A stretch of DNA of 64,000 nucleotides from a bacterium. GTDB taxonomy: Bacteria; Bacillota; Bacilli; Lactobacillales; Streptococcaceae. The notes under the pieces were generated by a model. It saw only the letters and a program-made list of their open reading frames with translations, was not told the DNA's origin and searched no databases. Of the stretch, positions 57,622-64,000 are shown in pieces (position 1 is the first letter of the stretch; each line of letters begins with the position of its first letter). Position numbers and translations under genes: made by a program. The stretch lies in assembly GCA_905221375.1 (NCBI GenBank), contig CAJNCY010000007.1:85167-149166 (forward strand). Reading direction: 5' to 3'.

Positions 57622-58017
57622 ATGTATAATAAAGTTATTCTTATTGGAAGAATCGTTGCAGCACCAGAATTGCACAAAACCAACAATGACAAGTCAGTAG
57701 CGCGAGCGACTATTGCAGTCAACCGTCGTTACAAAGACCAAAACGGGGAACGCGAAGCCGATTTTGTTAATATGGTCCTTTGGGGCAGACTAGCAGAAAC
57801 ATTGGCAAGCTACGCAACTAAAGGTAGTCTTATTTCAGTGGATGGAGAATTACGTACCCGTCGTTTTGAGAAAAATGGTCAAATGAACTACGTGACCGAA
57901 GTCCTCGTCACAGGATTCCAACTCTTGGAAAGTCGTGCTCAACGTGCTATGCGTGAAAATAATGCAGGCCAAGATTTGGCAGATTTGGTCTTGGAAGAGG
58001 AAGAATTGCCATTTTAA
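57622..58017 (+). CDS. ssbB: Competence-induced single-stranded DNA-binding protein
   Basis: A 131-residue SSB with only the OB fold (MYNKVILIGRIVAAPELHKT...) and a short acidic tail ending EEEELPF, not the long Gly/Gln linker of SsbA. It protects internalised single strands during transformation. AGGAGGAAG precedes the ATG. A cin-box-like promoter supports late competence control. Confidence 0.93.
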   Translation: MYNKVILIGRIVAAPELHKTNNDKSVARATIAVNRRYKDQNGEREADFVNMVLWGRLAETLASYATKGSLISVDGELRTRRFEKNGQMNYVTEVLVTGFQLLESRAQRAMRENNAGQDLADLVLEEEELPF

Positions 58018-58022
58018 GCATT

Positions 58023-58052
58023 AAAAAGTCTGAGTTGCTCTCAGGCTTTTTA
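58023..58052 (+). terminator. Terminator after ssbB
   Basis: AAAAAGTCTGAG-TTGCT-CTCAGGCTTTTT, a strong stem with T tail. Confidence 0.9.
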
Positions 58053-58076
58053 TCTTGAGAAAGTCAGACTTTTTTC

Positions 58077-58104
58077 TTGACTATTTCTGACCAAGTGATA
58101 CAAT
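58077..58104 (+). promoter_or_regulatory. groESL promoter
   Basis: TTGACT (58077-58082) and TACAAT (58099-58104) are 16 bases apart, directly before CIRCE. Confidence 0.85.
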
Positions 58105-58115
58105 AGAACTATGAT

Positions 58116-58142
58116 TTAGCACTCAGATATAAAGAGTGCTAA
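58116..58142 (+). promoter_or_regulatory. CIRCE operator of groESL
   Basis: TTAGCACTC-N9-GAGTGCTAA, a perfect HrcA site covering the expected transcript start. Confidence 0.97.
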
Positions 58143-58172
58143 TACTATCTATCTCATTATGGAGGAAATCAG

Positions 58173-58457
58173 ATGTTGAAACCATTAGGGGACCGTGTGG
58201 TCTTAAAAATCGAAGAAAAAGAACAAACTGTTGGAGGTTTTGTCCTCGCAGGTTCAGCCCAAGAAAAAACCAAAACAGCTAAAGTTGTGGCTACTGGACA
58301 AGGTGTTCGTACCTTGAACGGTGACTTGGTGGCTCCAAGTGTTAAGGCTGGAGACCGTGTTTTAGTTGAAGCCCACGCAGGTCTTGATGTCAAAGACGCC
58401 GATGAAAAGTACATCATCGTTGGCGAAGCGAACATCTTGGCTATCATTGAAGAATAG
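58173..58457 (+). CDS. groES: Co-chaperonin GroES
   Basis: A 94-residue lid protein of the GroEL chaperonin: [15 protein letters not shown] at the N-terminus, the mobile loop [15 protein letters not shown] and [15 protein letters not shown] at the end. GGAGG precedes the ATG. First gene of the CIRCE-controlled groESL operon. Confidence 0.98.
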   Translation: MLKPLGDRVVLKIEEKEQTVGGFVLAGSAQEKTKTAKVVATGQGVRTLNGDLVAPSVKAGDRVLVEAHAGLDVKDADEKYIIVGEANILAIIEE

Positions 58458-60095
<1,638 letters not shown>

Positions 60096-60129
60096 GCTTT
60101 CTATAGAAAACAACTTATTAAAAAACACA

Positions 60130-60157
60130 AAAGGAGGGAATGTCTATCCCTCTTTTT
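60130..60157 (+). terminator. Terminator after groEL
   Basis: AAAGGAGGGA-atgtcta-TCCCTCTTTTT. Confidence 0.88.
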
Positions 60158-60232
60158 ATGCTATTCACTTTTAAATAGATTTGAGCTCTCCTAACTTATA
60201 TGATAAAATAAGACTAGAAAAAGGAGAAGAAC

Positions 60233-61000
60233 ATGATCGATGTAGAAGAAATTCTGAGCAAGATGAACCCCAATCAGAAGATTAATTATGACCGTGTCAT
60301 GCAGAAGATGGTACAAGTATGGGAGAAAAATGAGCAACGGCCAACCATTCTCATGCATGTTTGCTGTGCCCCTTGCAGTACCTATACCCTAGAATATTTG
60401 ACCAAGTATGCAGATGTGACTATCTATTTTGCCAATTCTAATATCCATCCCAAGGCAGAATACCATAAGCGAGCCTATGTTACCAAGAAATTTGTCAGTG
60501 ATTTTAATGAGCGAACTGGCAATAACGTTCAATACCTAGAAGCTCCTTATGAACCTAACGAATATCGTAAACTGGTTCGAGGTTTGGAAGAAGAGCCTGA
60601 AGGTGGCGACCGTTGTAAGGTTTGCTTTGACTACCGCCTGGATAAAACAGCGCAAGTGGCTATGGACTTGGGCTTTGACTACTTTGGCTCAGCCTTGACC
60701 ATCAGTCCTCATAAGAATTCTCAAACCATTAACAGCATCGGGATCGATGTGCAAAAAATTTACACAACACACTATCTTCCAAGTGATTTCAAGAAAAATC
60801 AAGGCTACAAACGTTCAGTAGAGATGTGTGAGGAGTATGATATCTATCGTCAATGTTATTGTGGATGTGTCTATGCAGCACAAGCCCAGAATATTGACCT
60901 GGTTCAGGTTAAGAAGGACGCCACTGCGTTCTTGCTGGATAAGGATGTTGAGAAAGACTATTCCCACATCAAATTTACTGTTACGAAATTAGATATATAG
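60233..61000 (+). CDS. queH: Epoxyqueuosine reductase QueH
   Basis: A 255-residue DUF208/QueH protein. Cys motifs HVCCAPCSTY near residue 40 and EYDIYRQCYCGC near 205, plus DRCKVCFDYRL near 125, would hold the iron-sulphur and additional metal sites. It catalyses the last step of queuosine synthesis in tRNA. AAAGGAGAAG precedes the ATG. Confidence 0.92.
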   Translation: MIDVEEILSKMNPNQKINYDRVMQKMVQVWEKNEQRPTILMHVCCAPCSTYTLEYLTKYADVTIYFANSNIHPKAEYHKRAYVTKKFVSDFNERTGNNVQYLEAPYEPNEYRKLVRGLEEEPEGGDRCKVCFDYRLDKTAQVAMDLGFDYFGSALTISPHKNSQTINSIGIDVQKIYTTHYLPSDFKKNQGYKRSVEMCEEYDIYRQCYCGCVYAAQAQNIDLVQVKKDATAFLLDKDVEKDYSHIKFTVTKLDI

Positions 61001-61007
61001 AAATCAA

Positions 61008-61030
61008 CCCAGCTGAAAAGCTGGGCTTTT
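61008..61030 (+). terminator. Terminator after queH
   Basis: CCCAGC-TGAAAA-GCTGGG followed by CTTTT. Confidence 0.85.
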
Positions 61031-61035
61031 CAAAT

Positions 61036-61063
61036 AAAAAAACCAGGGCTTTCACCCTAGTTT
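61036..61063 (-). terminator. Terminator of the DUF402 gene
   Basis: On the minus strand AAACTAGGG...CCCTGGTTT (one mismatch) runs into a T tract. Confidence 0.75.
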
Positions 61064-61070
61064 GACAACT

Positions 61071-61604
61071 TTACCGATTCTTTAGTTCTACATAGCGCTT
61101 GTACCAAATGTTTACATAGGCTTCTGAGAAAGGACCACGTCCATTGTTAATCCAATCAACAAGAATTTTGACATGTTCTTTTAAAATATAGTCCAAATCA
61201 TCAGAATAATTCATTTTGCGTTTGTGGCGCTCATATTCCTCAACGTCCAAGAGACGTTTTTCCCCATCTGTAAAAATCTTAACATCCAAATCGTAATCAA
61301 TATACTTCAGTGCTTCTTCATCCAGATAGTAGGGGCTAGCCATATTGCAATAGTAGGAAATCCCATTATCACGAATCATGGCAATGATATTAAACCAATA
61401 TTTCTTGTGAAAGTAAACAATAGCCGGTTCTCGAGTGACCCAACGACGACCATCACTTTCGGTAACCAGTGTATGATCGTTGACACCAATAATGGCGTTT
61501 TCTGTTGTTTTTAGTACCATGGTGTCTCGCCAAGTTCGGTGGAGACTCCCATCATGCTTATAACTTTGAATTGTAATAAAGTCGCCTTCTTTTGGAAGCT
61601 TCAT
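61071..61604 (-). CDS. DUF402 family protein (nucleoside tri/diphosphatase-like)
   Basis: A 177-residue DUF402 protein ([48 protein letters not shown]). Characterised relatives in Gram-positives are nucleoside di/triphosphatases; I assign the family, not the reaction. Weak GAAAG ribosome site. Between convergent queH and same-strand recX. Confidence 0.86.
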   Translation of the reverse strand: MKLPKEGDFITIQSYKHDGSLHRTWRDTMVLKTTENAIIGVNDHTLVTESDGRRWVTREPAIVYFHKKYWFNIIAMIRDNGISYYCNMASPYYLDEEALKYIDYDLDVKIFTDGEKRLLDVEEYERHKRKMNYSDDLDYILKEHVKILVDWINNGRGPFSEAYVNIWYKRYVELKNR

Positions 61605-61692
61605 AACTAACCAACTTTCTACAATTTATAAGTTTATCGTTTACTATTGTACCATAAAATTACCTAAAATCCGTGAATTTTACATGAAAATA

Positions 61693-62469
61693 TTAAAGAT
61701 ATTCTCTGAGAGCGCTTGCTATATCCGAAAAATCGTAGCCTTTTCGTGCTAAAACTTGAGTTAAACGCTGTTTAAGTTCGTATCCTTCATACTTTCGAGC
61801 ATACTTAGTATATTGCTTATCAAGCTCCTTGAAGATGAGTTCCTGAGTCGTTTCTTGGTCGACTTGACTATCCAAGTCGTCAAAGGCACTTTTAGCATCA
61901 GAGTAAGAGAATCCCTTGTTGGTCAGATTTTGGATAATCTTATCCTGCAAAGCACGAGAAGGGAGCTTTCCAGAGTATTTTTTAAGCAGTTTCTCTGCAA
62001 CACGTTGAGCAACTTCCGAAAAATCAAATTCTTTTAAAATCTCTTCTGTAGTAGATTTTGAAATTCCTTTTTGTGCTAATTTCTGAGTCAGTACATAAGG
62101 CCCCTTGTCTCCTGAAAGTTGATTGGCATTGATAATAGCATAAGCGTACTGGCTATCATTAATCCACTTATCTTCTTTAAGATTAGCAATGACTTGGGAA
62201 GCTATGTTTTCATCAATATCATATTTTTTTAGATATTCACTGACCTCTTTTTCAGTACGTGCTTTAAATGATAAGTGGTAGAGGGCTAGATTCTTACCAT
62301 AAGAAAATTTAGAAAAGTCTTGAATCTCCTTCAATTCCTCTTCGCTTATCACCTTATCTCTCGATAACATAAAACGAACAATAGTATCTTCAGTAATGTA
62401 GCATTTGTCGCCATTATCAAGCTCCATCAGATAGAGTCTTTTTTTCTTTTCAAGTTTTGTGATTTTCAT
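61693..62469 (-). CDS. recX: Recombination regulator RecX
   Basis: A 258-residue RecX with the three-helix repeats of the family ([57 protein letters not shown]). It modulates RecA filaments. The ATG at 62469 gives [11 protein letters not shown]; a longer in-frame version is unlike the family and would cross the divergent rlmD start. The start codon stands at the predicted transcription start. Confidence 0.92.
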   Translation of the reverse strand: MKITKLEKKKRLYLMELDNGDKCYITEDTIVRFMLSRDKVISEEELKEIQDFSKFSYGKNLALYHLSFKARTEKEVSEYLKKYDIDENIASQVIANLKEDKWINDSQYAYAIINANQLSGDKGPYVLTQKLAQKGISKSTTEEILKEFDFSEVAQRVAEKLLKKYSGKLPSRALQDKIIQNLTNKGFSYSDAKSAFDDLDSQVDQETTQELIFKELDKQYTKYARKYEGYELKQRLTQVLARKGYDFSDIASALREYL

Positions 62470-62507
62470 AGTTCTATTATAACTCAAAATGTGATAAGAT
62501 AGGGGTA
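62469..62507. promoter_or_regulatory. Divergent leaderless promoters of recX and rlmD
   Basis: Minus strand: TATAAT at 62481-62476, then 6 bases and ATG at 62469. Plus strand: TGA-TAAGAT at 62492-62500, then 6 bases and ATG at 62507. In each case the ATG lies where transcription should begin and there is no Shine-Dalgarno between. The two starts are 38 bases apart. The -35 boxes are poor. Confidence 0.72.
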
Positions 62508-63862
62508 TGAATCTGAAAGTGAAACAAAAAATACCATTAAAAATCAAGCGCATGGGAATTAATGGTGAGGGAATCGGCTTTTATCAAAAAACATTAGTCT
62601 TTGTGCCTGGTGCTCTCAAAGGAGAGGATATCTATTGTCAGATTACTTCTATTAAACGCAACTTTGTTGAAGCAAAATTACTAAAGGTCAACAAGAAGTC
62701 TAAATTCCGAGTTGTGCCAGCTTGTACTATTTATAATGAATGCGGAGGCTGCCAAATCATGCACCTGCATTATGATAAGCAGCTGGAGTTCAAGACTGAC
62801 TTACTTCATCAAGCACTGAAAAAATTTGCCCCTGCAGGATATGAAAATTATGAAATCCGTCCAACTATTGGTATGCAGGAACCAAAGTACTACCGTGCTA
62901 AGTTACAATTTCAGACTCGAAAATTTAAGAATCAGGTCAAGGCGGGCTTATATGCACAGAACTCTCACTATTTAGTAGAGTTGAAAGACTGCCTGGTACA
63001 AGACAAGGAAACCCAAGTGATTGCTAATCGTCTAGCGGAATTACTTACTTTTCACCAAATTCCAATCACGGATGAGAGAAAAGTTCTAGGTGTTAGAACT
63101 ATAATGGTTCGACGAGCAAGAAAGACTGGACAGGTTCAGATTATTATTGTTACAAATCGTCAGCTTAATTTAACCAAACTAGTGAAAGACTTAGTTAAAG
63201 ATTTTCCAGAAGTTGTGACAGTAGCTGTGAATACAAATACAGCTAAAACCAGTGAGATTTATGGTGAAAAGACAGAGATTATCTGGGGACAAGAGAGTAT
63301 TCAAGAAGGTGTTCTTGATTATGAATTTTCACTATCTCCTCGCGCTTTCTATCAATTAAATCCAGAACAGACAGAAGTTCTCTATAGCGAAGCGGTAAAA
63401 GCCCTGGATGTTACTAAAGAAGATCATTTAATTGATGCTTATTGTGGAGTTGGAACGATTGGATTTGCCTTCGCAAAGAAAGTTAAAACACTCAGAGGTA
63501 TGGATATTATTCCAGAAGCCATTGAAGATGCCAAGCGAAATGCTAAAAGAATGGGATTTGATAATACTCATTACGAAGCTGGAACAGCAGAAGAGGTTAT
63601 TCCTCGCTGGTATAAGGAAGGCTACCGGGCAGATGCTCTGATTGTAGACCCACCACGTACAGGTCTGGATGATAAGTTATTAGATACAATTCTTACCTAT
63701 GTACCAGAAAAAATGGTTTATATTTCTTGTAATGTTTCGACCTTGGCTCGTGATTTAGTGCGCTTAGTAGAAGTCTATGATCTTCATTATATCCAGTCGG
63801 TCGATATGTTCCCACATACAGCTCGAACGGAAGCAGTTGTAAAATTAATTAAAAAAGTTTAA
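62507..63862 (+). CDS. rlmD: 23S rRNA (uracil-C5)-methyltransferase (RlmD/RumA family)
   Basis: A 451-residue enzyme: N-terminal TRAM domain (~5-60), FeS-type cysteines ([15 protein letters not shown], near 75-90), and a C-terminal SAM domain ([14 protein letters not shown] near 310; [12 protein letters not shown] near 380; catalytic Cys in [14 protein letters not shown] near 410). It methylates U747 and/or U1939 of 23S rRNA (RlmCD in Gram-positives). Confidence 0.94.
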   Translation: MNLKVKQKIPLKIKRMGINGEGIGFYQKTLVFVPGALKGEDIYCQITSIKRNFVEAKLLKVNKKSKFRVVPACTIYNECGGCQIMHLHYDKQLEFKTDLLHQALKKFAPAGYENYEIRPTIGMQEPKYYRAKLQFQTRKFKNQVKAGLYAQNSHYLVELKDCLVQDKETQVIANRLAELLTFHQIPITDERKVLGVRTIMVRRARKTGQVQIIIVTNRQLNLTKLVKDLVKDFPEVVTVAVNTNTAKTSEIYGEKTEIIWGQESIQEGVLDYEFSLSPRAFYQLNPEQTEVLYSEAVKALDVTKEDHLIDAYCGVGTIGFAFAKKVKTLRGMDIIPEAIEDAKRNAKRMGFDNTHYEAGTAEEVIPRWYKEGYRADALIVDPPRTGLDDKLLDTILTYVPEKMVYISCNVSTLARDLVRLVEVYDLHYIQSVDMFPHTARTEAVVKLIKKV

Positions 63863-63870
63863 AAAAGTTA

Positions 63871-63898
63871 TTGACAAAAAAGAAAAAGCCGGTATAAT
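63871..63898 (+). promoter_or_regulatory. Promoter of the tRNA-Glu operon
   Basis: Consensus TTGACA (63871-63876) and TATAAT (63893-63898) are 16 bases apart, just after the rlmD stop and 25 bases before the tRNA. Typical stable-RNA promoter. Confidence 0.93.
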
Positions 63899-63923
63899 AG
63901 TAAGAGTTGAAAATAACAACTCT

Positions 63924-63995
63924 GGTCCGTTGGTCAAGGGGTTAAGACACCGCCTTTTCACGGCGGTAACACGGGTTCGAATCCCGTACGGACTA
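63924..63995 (+). tRNA. tRNA-Glu (anticodon TTC)
   Basis: Acceptor arms GGTCCGT / ACGGACT pair (one G-U), the anticodon stem CCGCC / GGCGG holds loop TTTTCAC with TTC at 63957-63959, and the T arm ACGGG-TTCGAAT-CCCGT is complete. CCA is not encoded. The window ends 5 bases later, so further tRNA or rRNA genes may follow. Confidence 0.97.
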
Positions 63996-64000
63996 TGGTA

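Noticed and set aside
63996..64000. A second tRNA starting at the window end
   Set aside because: Only five bases remain after tRNA-Glu; nothing can be assigned.

Overview
The window looks like the chromosome of a Mitis-group Streptococcus, most likely S. mitis or a close relative of S. pneumoniae. Reasons: moderately low G+C; BOX intergenic repeats whose boxA reads like the classical BOX-PCR target; a bacteriocin-regulation (blp) locus with blpT, blpS, blpR, blpH, blpZ and a pncP-like gene; a choline-binding surface protein; competence gene ssbB behind a cin-box-like promoter; and pneumococcus-like core genes (ccrZ, HrcA/CIRCE heat-shock operons, pgk, glnRA, the rimP-nusA-infB-rbfA operon). 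No phage, intact IS, CRISPR array or rRNA is visible. One tRNA-Glu lies at the right end.

Layout. 0-6.2 kb: two iron-type ABC permeases (the first cut by the window edge), galE, an M42 aminopeptidase, an orphan enterocin-A-type immunity gene, a BOX element and a Na/Pi symporter. 6.4-10.1 kb: pgk, an ArAE-like membrane protein, and glnR-glnA with a GlnR box. 10.2-11.7 kb: a PadR/DUF2812 cassette. 11.7-17.8 kb: hrcA-grpE-dnaK-dnaJ with two CIRCE operators, a DJ-1-like gene and several structured non-coding repeats. 18.2-20.8 kb: YtxH-like protein, HIT protein and an Ecs-type ABC exporter. 20.8-26.0 kb: a stripped blp locus that keeps the sensor, the regulators and putative immunity genes, but has no blpC pheromone, no blpAB transporter and no recognisable bacteriocin gene. 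26.2-33.4 kb: ccrZ-trmB, then rimP-nusA-ylxR-ylxQ-infB-rbfA. 33.6-37.2 kb: a cluster of lipoprotein, bPH/zinc-ribbon, SPFH-SHOCT, EcsC-like and two tiny proteins, whose promoter carries a 13-T tract. 37.3-39.6 kb: DUF1858, DUF438-PAS, DUF1912 and a helix-hairpin-helix protein. 39.6-44.2 kb: a T-box leader, flavin reductase, acetyltransferase, P-loop kinase and valS.

44.3-51.4 kb is the most clearly accessory stretch: an AT-rich 931-residue membrane protein of unknown function, a broken cytosine methyltransferase, a Fic protein, and an 892-residue primase-helicase of the TOTE conflict-system type. 51.6-54.1 kb: rpoE and pyrG, with a CTP-type G-reiteration attenuator. 54.2-64 kb: choline-binding protein, a DUF4651-thioredoxin-YtpR-SDR run, ssbB, CIRCE-groES-groEL, queH, a DUF402 protein, divergent recX/rlmD, and the tRNA.

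The observations I would follow first are: (1) a roughly 135-bp intergenic element in three copies (13538-13672, 18052-18186, 32842-32975 reversed) whose stems co-vary between copies; (2) the stripped blp locus with two BlpR-type promoters of identical geometry; (3) the valS-rpoE conflict island; (4) the SPFH/EcsC cluster behind a homopolymer promoter; and (5) three genes whose start codon sits at the predicted transcription start (leaderless mRNAs). All family assignments were made by reading motifs and from memory; no database search was run.
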